Positions 28,727-37,132 of a DNA stretch of 45,274 nucleotides are shown in pieces. A model generated the notes under the pieces. It was not told the DNA's origin. It made no database searches and saw only the letters and a program-made list of their open reading frames with translations. The DNA lies in assembly GCA_001899395.1 (NCBI GenBank), contig MOYD01000062.1:211963-257236 (forward strand), given 5' to 3'. Within the stretch, counting starts at the first letter, position 1, and every line of letters starts with the position of its first letter. Position numbers and translations under genes: made by a program. This DNA is from Candidatus Gastranaerophilales bacterium Zag_111. Its GTDB lineage: Bacteria > Cyanobacteriota > Vampirovibrionia > Gastranaerophilales > Gastranaerophilaceae.

Positions 28727-29590
28727 ATGAATATTACAGCTCAAATGGTAAAAGAATTACGCGACAAAACAGGTGCAGGCATGATGGATGCTAAAAAAGC
28801 GCTTGTTGAAGTTGACGGTGATATGGAAAAAGCACAAGAAGTTTTGCGCCAAAAAGGTATCGCATCTGCTGAAAAGAAAATGGGCAGAATTGCAGCAGAA
28901 GGCAGAGTTGATTCATTCGTTTCAGATGATTGCGGCGCTTTGATTGAAGTAAACTGCGAAACTGACTTTGTTGCTAAAAATGACGAGTTCAAAACTTTAA
29001 CCGCTAATATGGCAAAACACGTTGCTGAATTAAATCCGGCAAGCGTTGAAGAGTTCCTAGCTTCAACATGCCCTGATTGCGGCAAAGTTGTTGAAGACGC
29101 GCTAAAAGAAAAAATCGCTTCTATCGGTGAAAAAATCACTGTAAGACGTTTTGTAAGATATGAAGGCGCCGTTGCTTCATACATTCACAACGGAAAAATC
29201 GGTGTTTTACTAAACGCTGACAAAAACGATGCTGAATTATTGAACGACATCTGCTTACATATCGCTTCAAGCGCTCCAAAATTCGTTTCAAGAGAAGAAA
29301 TTCCTCAATCTGTTATTGATGAAGAAACAAGAATTGAAATGGGTAAAGAAGACTTGTTGAAAAAACCTGAAAACATCAGAGCTAAAATTGTTGAAGGCAG
29401 AGTAAACAAATTAATGTCAGAAAGATGTTTGCTTGAACAACCGTTTGTTAAAGACCCTAACCAAACAATTGCACAATTGATTGAAGGCAAATTAACAATC
29501 AAAGCATTCACAAGATACGAATTAGGCGAAGGTCTTGAAAAACGTCAAGACAACTTTGCAGAAGAAGTAATGAGCCAAATTCACGGTTAA
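28727..29590 (+). CDS. tsf: Translation elongation factor Ts
   Basis: The guanine-nucleotide exchange factor of EF-Tu. It opens with VKELRDKTGAGMMDAKKAL and has LIEVNCETDFVAKNDEF and a C-terminal LLEQPFVKDPNQTIAQL. Its 287 residues are typical for two-subdomain bacterial EF-Ts. A CPDCGK pair (about residue 113) is not a usual feature. AAGGAG precedes ATG. It ends with a terminator shared with convergent nifS. Confidence 0.97.
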   Translation: MNITAQMVKELRDKTGAGMMDAKKALVEVDGDMEKAQEVLRQKGIASAEKKMGRIAAEGRVDSFVSDDCGALIEVNCETDFVAKNDEFKTLTANMAKHVAELNPASVEEFLASTCPDCGKVVEDALKEKIASIGEKITVRRFVRYEGAVASYIHNGKIGVLLNADKNDAELLNDICLHIASSAPKFVSREEIPQSVIDEETRIEMGKEDLLKKPENIRAKIVEGRVNKLMSERCLLEQPFVKDPNQTIAQLIEGKLTIKAFTRYELGEGLEKRQDNFAEEVMSQIHG

Positions 29591-29611
29591 TTACTCAAAT
29601 AGACAACAAAA

Positions 29612-29639
29612 ATCCCGAAGAATTTAGTTTCTTCGGGAT
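29612..29639. terminator. Bidirectional terminator between tsf and nifS
   Basis: ATCCCGAAGAA and TTCTTCGGGAT form an 11-bp stem with a 6-nt loop. A/T runs lie on both sides. Confidence 0.88.
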
Positions 29640-29649
29640 GTTTTAATAT

Positions 29650-30852
29650 TTATTCTCCGCGCAACGCTTTCAATGCTGCAAGTTCTTTTTGGTAAGGCGA
29701 AATCGAATTGACTTTTTCTATGATACCCGGCAATTTTTCAATCACATAGTCAATCTCGTCTTCTTTAGTAAATCTGCTTAAACTCCAGCGGACACTTCCA
29801 TGGATTGCCGTAAACGGAACATTCATTGCTCTGAGCACATGGCTTGGTTCAAGTGAACCTGATGTACAAGCAGAACCGGATGAGGCGCAAATGCCAAGGT
29901 CTGAAAGGTGAAGTAAAATCAATTCACCCTCTATGTATTCAAACCCGATATTTGTAGTGTTCGGAACTCTTTGGGCTGCTCCGGTATTCAGTCTTGCATT
30001 GTAAATTCGGCTAACAATACCTGTTTCAAGTTTATCTCTCAACCTTTTAATTTCGGTTGCTTCGTAGTTTAAGCCATCAATTGCAAGTTCTGCTGCTTTT
30101 GCAAGCCCTGCAATATACGGAGTATTTTCAGTTCCGGCACGTTTGCCGCGTTCCTGGTGACCGCCAATGATTAGCGGAGTAATCATTGTTTTTGAATTAA
30201 CATAAAGTGCGCCTATTCCCTTTGGTGCGTGGAATTTGTGTCCTGAAATACCCAGTAAATCAATTCCTGCTGCCTGAACATCAATCGGAATTTTTCCCGC
30301 TGCCTGAACCGCATCTACAAAGAATTTTGTCTCTTTATTTTTTGATTTAATGATTTGCGAAATTTTTTCAATCGGGTTAATAACACCGGTTTCGTTGTTT
30401 GCCCACATGATTGAAACAAGCGCTGTATCTTCATTTATCGCCGCGTCGAGCTCTTCCAGATTAAGTTCACCGTTTGAGTTTACTCCGATATAATCAACCT
30501 TGTAGCCCTGTTTTTCAAGTGCTTTATAAAGGTTTAACACACACGGATGCTCAACTGCTGAGGTTATTATGTGTTTTCTGGTTTTATTGTAGTTTAAAAC
30601 ACCACGAATTGCAGTATTCGCACTTTCAGAACCGCAAGAAGTAAAGATTATTTCTTTTTCACTCTGCGCATTTACAAAATCTTTTATCACTCCGCGCGCT
30701 TGTTTGATTGCATCTGCTGATTTTTTTGCAAAATTATACATACTGGACGGGTTTGCGTATTCTTCTTTAAAATACGGCAGCATGGCTTCCAAAACCCGTT
30801 CATCAACCTTTGTTGTCGCGTTATTATCTAAATATATAAGTTTATTTGTCAT
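29650..30852 (-). CDS. nifS: Cysteine desulfurase, NifS type
   Basis: A PLP enzyme that removes sulfur from cysteine for Fe-S cluster assembly. MTNKLIYLDNNATTKVDE is the N-terminal signature. GISGHKFHAPKGIGALYV holds the PLP lysine, and CASSGSACTSGSLEPSHVL holds the active cysteine loop. Its 400 residues match the NifS/IscS group. The start is 1 nt after nifU, and GAGG within the end of nifU serves as ribosome site, so nifU-nifS form one operon. Confidence 0.95.
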   Translation of the reverse strand: MTNKLIYLDNNATTKVDERVLEAMLPYFKEEYANPSSMYNFAKKSADAIKQARGVIKDFVNAQSEKEIIFTSCGSESANTAIRGVLNYNKTRKHIITSAVEHPCVLNLYKALEKQGYKVDYIGVNSNGELNLEELDAAINEDTALVSIMWANNETGVINPIEKISQIIKSKNKETKFFVDAVQAAGKIPIDVQAAGIDLLGISGHKFHAPKGIGALYVNSKTMITPLIIGGHQERGKRAGTENTPYIAGLAKAAELAIDGLNYEATEIKRLRDKLETGIVSRIYNARLNTGAAQRVPNTTNIGFEYIEGELILLHLSDLGICASSGSACTSGSLEPSHVLRAMNVPFTAIHGSVRWSLSRFTKEDEIDYVIEKLPGIIEKVNSISPYQKELAALKALRGE

Positions 30853-30853
30853 A

Positions 30854-31705
30854 TTATTTTACCTCAATAAGAGTAATATCAGTGCCCAAAGAATCTTTGA
30901 GAACTTTTTCAGCAAAATTTTTCAACGTCATGGTTGAATTTTTACAACCTGAACAACGACCTTTTAATTTGACATAAATACTTTTATTTTTAATATCAAT
31001 AAGTTCAATATCTCCGCCGTCTTTTTGAAGTTCCGGAGAAATTTGAGTTTCAATAATATTATTAACTTTTAAAATCCACTGAGTTGGCGTAAGTTTTTCA
31101 ATTTCGGTTTTCTGTTTGTTGTAGTAAGTGTCAATAATATCTTGAATAGCGCCTTTACACTTGCCGCAAGCGCCGCCGGCTTTTGTGTAATTTGTAACTT
31201 CTTCAACTGTTTTTAAACCGTTTTGCTTAATCGCGTCCCAAATTAGGTTTTCAGTTACCTGAAAACAAGTACAAACCATTTTTTCTTTTTTCTCAGTGCC
31301 GTAATGTTCGTCCAAGATTTCATCTAAATCAACGTAACCGTCTGCTGAGTAATTCTTTAGCGCGTCTTCAAGTGCTTCATAACCCATAACAGAACAGTGC
31401 ATTTTTTCAGGCGGTAACCCGCCAAGTTCATCTGCTATATCTTTGTTTGTAATCTTTCTGACTTCATCAACAGTTTTTCCTATAATCATCTCTGTCAAAA
31501 TGCTTGAACTTGCAACTGCTGAGCCACAGCCAAAAGTCTGAAATTTAGCATCTGTTACAATATTATCTTTTATTTTTAAATATATTTTTAATTGGTCACC
31601 ACATGTCAAAGAACCCGCAACACCAACCGCATCAGGGTTCTCAAGCGAACCGACATTGCGCGGGTTTCTGTAATGATCCATAACCTTTTCTGAATAATCC
31701 CACAT
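30854..31705 (-). CDS. nifU: NifU, three-domain Fe-S scaffold protein
   Basis: A 283-aa protein with all three NifU parts. The N-terminal IscU-like scaffold has YSEKVMDHYRNPRNVG, a GSLTCGDQ cysteine, TFGCGSAVASSS and MHCSV. A central [2Fe-2S]-binding segment has VCTCFQVTE and ACGKCKGAI. The C-terminal Nfu-type domain has CSGCKNSTMTLK. It assembles clusters from sulfur supplied by NifS. No nitrogenase genes are nearby, so this is probably the general Fe-S system. An SD (AAAGGG) precedes the ATG. Confidence 0.95.
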   Translation of the reverse strand: MWDYSEKVMDHYRNPRNVGSLENPDAVGVAGSLTCGDQLKIYLKIKDNIVTDAKFQTFGCGSAVASSSILTEMIIGKTVDEVRKITNKDIADELGGLPPEKMHCSVMGYEALEDALKNYSADGYVDLDEILDEHYGTEKKEKMVCTCFQVTENLIWDAIKQNGLKTVEEVTNYTKAGGACGKCKGAIQDIIDTYYNKQKTEIEKLTPTQWILKVNNIIETQISPELQKDGGDIELIDIKNKSIYVKLKGRCSGCKNSTMTLKNFAEKVLKDSLGTDITLIEVK

Positions 31706-31782
31706 AGTTTTACCCTTTCTATCTTCCTATATTTTAACCCAAAAATAGATATTATAAAGGAAAGTTAATTATTATTTAATTT

Positions 31783-32403
31783 TTAACTCTGCTTCAGATG
31801 TTTGATATGTTTCCAAACATAAATTCCGCCAAGAATTAAACATGCCAGAACAATTACAATATCAAACTTATGCCAGACAGATTTCAGCTTGTCTAAGTGT
31901 TCGCCAAGTTTTACACCAACATACACAAGAATATAACTCCAAATAAGCGAACCTAAAAATGTTAAAGTAAAAAATGTACGTTTTCTGGCTTTTAAAATAC
32001 CGGCAGGAAGTGAAATAAACGTTCTTATAACAGGAAGCATTCTGCAAATAAAAAACGCCCAATCACCGTATTTATCAACCCATTTATCAGCATCATCCAA
32101 ATCTTTTTTAGATACTAGCAGATATTTTCCGTATTTTTCAAAAAATTTTCTCCCGCCGAAATATCCAAGATAATAAGACGGTACAGAACCGATTACACAT
32201 CCTACAGCGCCTGCAATTGCCGCTGCATGAAAACCCATTTCACCTTTTGATACCAGATATCCCGCAAACGGTAAAACAGCCTCACTTGGCAGCGGAATAT
32301 TGCATGATTCAATTGCCATTAAAAGCGCAATTCCCGGTGCTCCCATTGCGCTGATTACACTTTCTATCCAGCCTATAAGAGCTGATAATATACTATCCAA
32401 CAT
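31783..32403 (-). CDS. DedA-family membrane protein
   Basis: A 206-aa integral membrane protein of the DedA/SNARE-associated (VTT) family. Typical features are IALLMAIESCNIPLPSEAVLPFAGYL, GCVIGSVPSYYLGYFGGR and FFICRMLPVIRTFISLPAGI (the F.cR..P..R motif). Family members act in envelope homeostasis, and some are undecaprenyl-phosphate or phospholipid flippases. An SD (AGGGAG) is present. It is separate from nifU-nifS by 77 nt and from the XRE gene downstream on the same strand by about 40 nt. Confidence 0.92.
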   Translation of the reverse strand: MLDSILSALIGWIESVISAMGAPGIALLMAIESCNIPLPSEAVLPFAGYLVSKGEMGFHAAAIAGAVGCVIGSVPSYYLGYFGGRKFFEKYGKYLLVSKKDLDDADKWVDKYGDWAFFICRMLPVIRTFISLPAGILKARKRTFFTLTFLGSLIWSYILVYVGVKLGEHLDKLKSVWHKFDIVIVLACLILGGIYVWKHIKHLKQS

Positions 32404-32465
32404 TTTTTTCTCCCTAAAATTTACTATGTAAGTATATCATAAAGTTGTTAGTAAATCATTTAGAT

Positions 32466-32741
32466 TTAATCATCAATAAGTTTAAATTTATCAGGAAGTC
32501 TTTTTGTCACCTCATCAACAAACTCCGGAAAACTCATCCCCAAAGCTTCAACAAGTTTCCATAAAGTCGTAATCTGCACATCTCTTTTACCTTTTTCAAC
32601 TTGAGCAATAGAACTGTTAGAAATATCATACTCATATCCAAGCAGCAAGATACCTTTGTTAAGCTTCTGCCGCTTTTCTTTTAATAACTCGCCAATAACT
32701 TCAAGCAATAAAGCTTTTTTATCATCTTTTTGTTTCTTCAT
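32466..32741 (-). CDS. XRE-family HTH regulator, probably leaderless
   Basis: A 91-aa protein with one HTH (IGELLKEKRQKLNKGILLLG, YDISNSSIAQVEKGKRDVQI). It is divergent from prepilin 32810-33493 by 68 nt. No ribosome site is visible; TAGAAT lies 7 nt before the ATG. One of two CTAATTAG palindromes in the intergenic region overlaps this -10, which suggests autorepression. Confidence 0.88.
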   Translation of the reverse strand: MKKQKDDKKALLLEVIGELLKEKRQKLNKGILLLGYEYDISNSSIAQVEKGKRDVQITTLWKLVEALGMSFPEFVDEVTKRLPDKFKLIDD

Positions 32742-32748
32742 ATTTACA

Positions 32749-32787
32749 ATTCTAATTAGATATGGTATTCTGATTATATCTAATTAG
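32749..32787. promoter_or_regulatory. Twin CTAATTAG operators, XRE 32466-32741 / prepilin 32810-33493
   Basis: The palindrome CTAATTAG occurs at 32752-32759 and 32780-32787, 28 bp apart. The left copy overlaps the XRE -10 (TAGAAT, 32749-32754, minus strand). The right copy is 22 nt before the prepilin start and just upstream of TATAGT. Confidence 0.6.
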
Positions 32788-32809
32788 TTATAGTTAATAG
32801 GAGATTGGT

Positions 32810-33493
32810 ATGAGAAAATTTCAAAAAGCGTTCACATTAGCAGAGGTGCTAATTACACTGGGGATAATAGGAGTAGTGGCGGCAATAACAATACCGGGGC
32901 TTATAGCCGAACACCAGAAAAGAACAACTGTTACAAAATTGCAAAGAGCAATTTCTGTTTTAAATCAGGCATACAAATTATCCTTTGATGATGTAGGAGA
33001 ACCAAGTATTGAAGAATCTTACAACATGGGTGCTGAAGAATATTTCAATACATATTGGGCACCTTATATAAAGACTGCACATATTTGCAAAACTTATAAA
33101 GATTGTGGATTAAGCAGTAATACCCCCTGGAAAACTCAAAATGGAAACATTGTTTCCACTAATGCGGTTGCACCAACAGCCAGAACAACTTTCTACACTT
33201 TAGACGGTTTTTTGTATGTAATTCTCATAGGCGGTGGTGGCAGTACTCCTGGTTCATACGTACCAATAAAGTGGTTAATGGTTGATATAAACGGTTCCGC
33301 TAAACCAAATACCGTAGGTAAAGACTTATTTTATCTGACAAGAGTAGAAGATGACGGCGCCGGTATTCAACCTTTTGGGTATAATTTTTCTGACACGACA
33401 ATAAAAAGTATGTGTACAAAAAGCTCTGGCAAGTGCTGTGCCGAAAAAATCCGACGCGGAGGCTGGAAAATAGAAAAAAATTATCCGTGGTAA
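32810..33493 (+). CDS. Prepilin-like protein paired with an XRE regulator
   Basis: A 227-aa prepilin with leader MRKFQKA and processing site A^FTLAEVLITLGIIGVVAAITIPGL (Ala at -1). Ribosome site ATAGGAG. The C-terminal part has VDINGSAKPNTVGKDLFYLTRV and a closing KCCAEKIRRGGW. It is followed by a hairpin terminator. Control by the divergent XRE protein is inferred from the twin operators. Confidence 0.9.
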   Translation: MRKFQKAFTLAEVLITLGIIGVVAAITIPGLIAEHQKRTTVTKLQRAISVLNQAYKLSFDDVGEPSIEESYNMGAEEYFNTYWAPYIKTAHICKTYKDCGLSSNTPWKTQNGNIVSTNAVAPTARTTFYTLDGFLYVILIGGGGSTPGSYVPIKWLMVDINGSAKPNTVGKDLFYLTRVEDDGAGIQPFGYNFSDTTIKSMCTKSSGKCCAEKIRRGGWKIEKNYPW

Positions 33494-33502
33494 ACAAAAA
33501 AA

Positions 33503-33531
33503 GGACAAATGAATATCATTTGTCCTTTTTT
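33503..33531. terminator. Bidirectional terminator between prepilin 32810-33493 and HU
   Basis: GGACAAATGA, loop ATA, TCATTTGTCC, flanked by A7 and T5. Confidence 0.88.
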
Positions 33532-33550
33532 ATTTTGTTATAAAACAAAA

Positions 33551-33829
33551 CTATTTGCCGTTTACAACAGTTTTGAATTTTTTACCAGCTGAGAAAGCAG
33601 GAACTGTTTTTGCAGGAATTTTTAATTCTTTACCGGTTTGTGGGTTTCTGCCAGTTCTAGCAGCTCTTTTGCGTGGTTCAAATGTACCGAAACCAACTAA
33701 AGTTACTTTTTTACCTTTAGCAACTGTTTTTTGAATAGTTTCAACTAATGAAGATAAAACTTCAGAAGCTTCTTTTTGTGTAACATTTGCTTTTTTAGAG
33801 ATTTCTTGTACTAATTCTTCTTTGTTCAT
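33551..33829 (-). CDS. hup: HU-family nucleoid DNA-binding protein
   Basis: A 92-aa histone-like protein: MNKEELVQEISKKANVTQKEA, VTLVGFGTFEPRKRAARTGR and NPQTGKELKIPA are hallmark HU segments. It bends and compacts DNA. ATG at 33829 has AAGGAG upstream; the longer in-frame extension to 33910 lacks support. The gene is monocistronic. Confidence 0.97.
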   Translation of the reverse strand: MNKEELVQEISKKANVTQKEASEVLSSLVETIQKTVAKGKKVTLVGFGTFEPRKRAARTGRNPQTGKELKIPAKTVPAFSAGKKFKTVVNGK

Positions 33830-33994
33830 AATAAAACTCCTTCTTTTTATGTACAAGTTTATTATATAAAAAACTGCAAAACATGCAAGCATTTTAACGA
33901 AATTTAACACTTTTTAACCTAAAAAACATCCTAATGTAGGATATTAGGTTATTTAAGCCGCGATTTTCATTGTTAGAAAGGGGTTTTAGGTCAT

Positions 33995-34222
33995 TTATTC
34001 ACCGTAAATGTCTAACAATTGGTCAAGCCGCACTCCAAGTGCGGCTGCAATATTTGCAACAACAAGAATTGTAGGGCATGTTTTTGCATTTTCTATGCGG
34101 TAAAGATGCTGAGGGGTTATGTCAGCTTGTTCTGCCAAAAACTCCTGTGAAAAATGATTTCTGGCGCGCTCGACCCTGATATTTTCCGCCAATTTTTTCA
34201 ATACATAATCCCGACTGAACAT
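33995..34222 (-). CDS. Orphan XRE-family HTH regulator, probably leaderless
   Basis: A 75-aa single HTH domain (ENIRVERARNHFSQEFLAEQ, DITPQHLYRIENAKTCPTIL). Unlike the other XRE genes it is not next to a divergent prepilin gene. It lies between ispF (upstream, same strand) and HU. ATG at 34222 lacks a Shine-Dalgarno site and has TACAAT exactly 6 nt upstream. A longer in-frame extension to 34342 runs through this promoter and is unlikely. Confidence 0.85.
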   Translation of the reverse strand: MFSRDYVLKKLAENIRVERARNHFSQEFLAEQADITPQHLYRIENAKTCPTILVVANIAAALGVRLDQLLDIYGE

Positions 34223-34228
34223 TTTAAT

Positions 34229-34234
34229 ATTGTA
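34229..34234 (-). promoter_or_regulatory. Candidate -10 box of the orphan XRE gene
   Basis: TACAAT on the minus strand, 6 nt before the ATG. No clear -35 was found. Confidence 0.4.
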
Positions 34235-34386
34235 ACGTGTTTGACATTGGATTATTACATCATATAATTTAATTAATGAACATATATGTTCACATTTTAA
34301 AATTTTAATTTTAACTATAACAATTAACAATTTTGGATACAAATAGCGGGAAACATGTAATCGAACCCGCTTTTATTTTGCAGAAA

Positions 34387-34860
34387 TTACTTTTCCAAAA
34401 GTACGACAGCATTAGCTTCTATAGCCAATTTTTGACCTACGGCGTCCAGTTTTTCCTTTGTTTTAGCTTTAATTGACAAATTTTCAGGGGCAACTTCTAA
34501 AATCCGGCACAAAACATCCTTCATTTTCGGAATATACGGCATCATTTTCGGAGCTTGCGCAATGATATTGCTGTCAATATTTACAATCGTATACCCGCGC
34601 TTTTTTATTAGCTCATAAACATGTTTTAACAAAATTGTGCTGTCAATATCTTTATATCGAGGGTCAGTATCAGGAAAAAGCGTTCCGATATCGTCAAGCG
34701 CTAACGCGCCAAGCATTGCATCAATTAAAGCATGAATTAATACATCAGCATCTGAATGCCCAAGCAATCCTTTTTCATGGGTAATTTTTACCCCGCCGAT
34801 AATTAAATCGCGTCCTTCAATAAGTTTATGAATATCGTATCCGATACCAATTCTGTACAT
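34387..34860 (-). CDS. ispF: 2-C-methyl-D-erythritol 2,4-cyclodiphosphate synthase
   Basis: A MEP-pathway cyclase of 157 aa: MYRIGIGYDIHKL, IIGGVKITHEKGLLGHSDADVLIHALIDA (metal ligands D and H), IGTLFPDTDPRYKDIDS and the C-terminal IKAKTKEKLDAVG are diagnostic. ATG at 34860 has no ribosome site, but an extended -10 (TGGTATAAT) ends 6 nt upstream. It is divergent from the zinc-ribbon protein gene and physically separate from ispD. Confidence 0.95.
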   Translation of the reverse strand: MYRIGIGYDIHKLIEGRDLIIGGVKITHEKGLLGHSDADVLIHALIDAMLGALALDDIGTLFPDTDPRYKDIDSTILLKHVYELIKKRGYTIVNIDSNIIAQAPKMMPYIPKMKDVLCRILEVAPENLSIKAKTKEKLDAVGQKLAIEANAVVLLEK

Positions 34861-34866
34861 ATTATA

Positions 34867-34875
34867 ATTATACCA
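34867..34875 (-). promoter_or_regulatory. Extended -10 for a leaderless ispF transcript
   Basis: TGGTATAAT on the minus strand. The hexamer at 34867-34872 is 6 nt before the ispF ATG. There is no Shine-Dalgarno sequence. Confidence 0.5.
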
Positions 34876-34921
34876 TATTTTTGAAACATATGCTATAATT
34901 ATAAAAAAAAGGATTACAATA

Positions 34922-35287
34922 ATGCCAAACCAAGATTTTACAGGAATGGGCACAGTCACCAAACGCCAGGTATCAACGCCTGTTCAAACAACAACCCAAG
35001 TTCCAACCCAATATGAAAATGATTACGGACTTCCGTTTTACTACAACATGTCTCCGTCGTTTGCAATTCTTATGATTACCATAGGGGTACTTTTACTGTT
35101 CGGTCAACTTCTTGGTCCCTTGATTTTACTTTTCTTTGTAAATAAACAGAAAAAATACATGTGCAAAAAATGTCACAGAAAATTTTGGAGAGAAGGACGA
35201 AACCCTAAAGTGTGCGACTTTTGCGGCGGGGAAGTTATTCAGATTAAAAACGAAGGCGTGCATGACAAAACGGATTTAAGTCCATAA
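34922..35287 (+). CDS. Membrane protein with C-terminal zinc ribbon
   Basis: A 121-aa protein I cannot assign to a characterised family. It has a Thr/Gln/Val-rich N-terminus (about 40 residues), one or two hydrophobic segments (SFAILMITIGVLLLFGQL, GPLILLFFV), and a C-terminal zinc-ribbon-like pattern (CKKCHRKF...CDFCGG). Ribosome site AAAAGGA. It is convergent with the small gene at 35289, 1 nt apart. The ribbon probably lies in the cytoplasm. Confidence 0.75.
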   Translation: MPNQDFTGMGTVTKRQVSTPVQTTTQVPTQYENDYGLPFYYNMSPSFAILMITIGVLLLFGQLLGPLILLFFVNKQKKYMCKKCHRKFWREGRNPKVCDFCGGEVIQIKNEGVHDKTDLSP

Positions 35288-35288
35288 C

Positions 35289-35477
35289 TTAATCGGTATT
35301 GGCTTCCAATATCTTGAAATAAGGATTTTTTGTCATGGGCAACTGTTTTTTATAGTATTCATCTACACTGAAAACCGCTGCAATTGCTTTATCAATCCGG
35401 CGACAGCTATCTACCATATCTAAATATGCAATTGTTGTTATTATTGAAAGTAGTAAAAAGAAATATCGTTTTTTCAT
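35289..35477 (-). CDS. Small single-span membrane protein, uncharacterised
   Basis: Reads MKKRYFFLLLSIITTIAYLD followed by about 40 polar residues, which resembles a signal anchor or signal peptide with a short soluble tail. ATG at 35477 was preferred because TATCAT lies 6 nt upstream, as in the other candidate leaderless genes. An in-frame ATG at 35495 is the alternative. There is no ribosome site at either. The gene is small and unrecognised, so it may not be real. Confidence 0.45.
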   Translation of the reverse strand: MKKRYFFLLLSIITTIAYLDMVDSCRRIDKAIAAVFSVDEYYKKQLPMTKNPYFKILEANTD

Positions 35478-35584
35478 AGGGTTATGATATTTCATAAATA
35501 TGACTTTTTATCCGACAAAATAGTAATTCTTAAAATTTTGTAATAAACTGACAAATTTTAGTATAAATATGTTTTTAAATTAAT

Positions 35585-37078
35585 ATGATTAAACCGATAA
35601 AAGTAGTAGAACAAATTGCAAGTAATGCACCGAAAGTAGTAACAGCAGTAACAGATGCCGTAAGTGAAAAAGCTCCAAAAGCGGTTGAAAATTTGCCTCA
35701 AGCCAGCGGAGAACTGTTACAGGCTTACCGCGGGATTAAGCCTGGTAAGTTATTCCAGAGTTTTACTGAGTTTGTAGATAACTTTAAAAATAGGCTTGCA
35801 GGATTTCAAGACGAATTGCCGGAAGCTTTGTACAGAAAACTTCTGGCATGTGTTGAAGACAAGAATTTTTCTTTAACCAAAACATTATCTGAGTATTATT
35901 CAGGTTTGAAAAAATGTACAAGCCTTGATGATGTTCGCAAAATGTATCCTGAAATTAAACTTCCTGATGAAACGCCATTACAGATTGTTACCAAAGATAT
36001 TAAAGGTGTTATCGGTGAAAGAACATGTGCAACACTTAGAAGTATCACTGACCCTGAAGCACAGAAAAAATTCTTTAACACGGCATTTGATGATATGATG
36101 TCAGAACAGATTAAAAAATCAGATGTTTATCCGGAAATTTTGAAAATACGTGACAGCATCAGAGAAGAAATTCTTGCCGGTAAATTTTCCGGAACACCTA
36201 GAAATCCGCTTGCAAAGCCGGAAGTTGCCGGAACATATTTTAAATACGGCAACAATCCGCAGGTTAATATTCTTTTGAGATTTTTACAAACGGATTATGA
36301 TGCTGTAATGCTTGATATTTTAAGACAGAACTACATTGATGGAAAAAATATCACGGAAATTGTTGTAAAAACACCGGCTTATGATTTTATGGCGCAGAAT
36401 GTCAAAAGAAGACATCCGTTTGGCATTCTTGACAAAAATTTAAAACAACTTTTGGCTAATACTGAAAAATCAGCAAAAGAATTTGAAGAACTGAAAAACC
36501 TTAGCAAAACAGAAATCAGCTCAAGAGTTATGACAGAAACCTGGAAAAAGAGCGGACTTCGTAGAGATTTAGGTAATGAAACAGCTTATAAAAAAGACTG
36601 GAGCCTTGTTAAAGCCGTCTGGCAAAAAACAATGTTCCCTGAAACAACTTACTACCCAACAGAAAAACTGATTGATTCATATCTTCTAACAATGTATCAA
36701 GCCGGAAAACGCGACGTAGACGCGGTTAATCCATTGTTGAAATATTTAGATAATCCGAATATGGATAAAACAAAAATAAGTCTTTTAAAACGGCTTTATC
36801 ACAGCATGCGTACAATGGACATGAACAAATCTGTTTTGAATAGTCAGGGATTTAAAGATTTCAAGGCTAAATTTGACACAGACGCAATGGCAAAAACTCT
36901 TGAAGGAATAGAAGAACACTATAAGAACGCATTTTTCAAACGTTTCTGGACAGATGAGCGCAAGTTAAGATTTACTCAGGCACTTAATCAAAATCGCGAA
37001 ATTGCAAAAGAAAATATTGAACTTTCGGACAGTATTTTGATTGACGCAATGAACAAGCTTTACAGTGCAGAGGTGTAA
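35585..37078 (+). CDS. Uncharacterised 497-aa helical protein
   Basis: No family recognised. The sequence is soluble, highly charged and predicted mainly helical. The N-terminus has an Ala/Val/Lys amphipathic stretch (IASNAPKVVTAVTDAVSEKA), and the remainder is rich in K, E, L and F with no repeats or metal motifs visible. No signal peptide. The ATG has no Shine-Dalgarno site; TATAAAT lies about 20 nt upstream. Codon use is like its neighbours. Possibly lineage-specific. Confidence 0.75.
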   Translation: MIKPIKVVEQIASNAPKVVTAVTDAVSEKAPKAVENLPQASGELLQAYRGIKPGKLFQSFTEFVDNFKNRLAGFQDELPEALYRKLLACVEDKNFSLTKTLSEYYSGLKKCTSLDDVRKMYPEIKLPDETPLQIVTKDIKGVIGERTCATLRSITDPEAQKKFFNTAFDDMMSEQIKKSDVYPEILKIRDSIREEILAGKFSGTPRNPLAKPEVAGTYFKYGNNPQVNILLRFLQTDYDAVMLDILRQNYIDGKNITEIVVKTPAYDFMAQNVKRRHPFGILDKNLKQLLANTEKSAKEFEELKNLSKTEISSRVMTETWKKSGLRRDLGNETAYKKDWSLVKAVWQKTMFPETTYYPTEKLIDSYLLTMYQAGKRDVDAVNPLLKYLDNPNMDKTKISLLKRLYHSMRTMDMNKSVLNSQGFKDFKAKFDTDAMAKTLEGIEEHYKNAFFKRFWTDERKLRFTQALNQNREIAKENIELSDSILIDAMNKLYSAEV

Positions 37079-37132
37079 TCTTGCACCATGCCTGATTTTT
37101 TGCTAAACTCTTTTTAACCGGAGGGGCAGCAA

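Noticed and set aside
29650-31705. nifS-nifU as part of a nitrogen-fixation cluster
   Set aside because: No nitrogenase or nif regulatory genes are near; flanks are tsf and a DedA gene. NifU/NifS often serve as a general Fe-S system in anaerobes.
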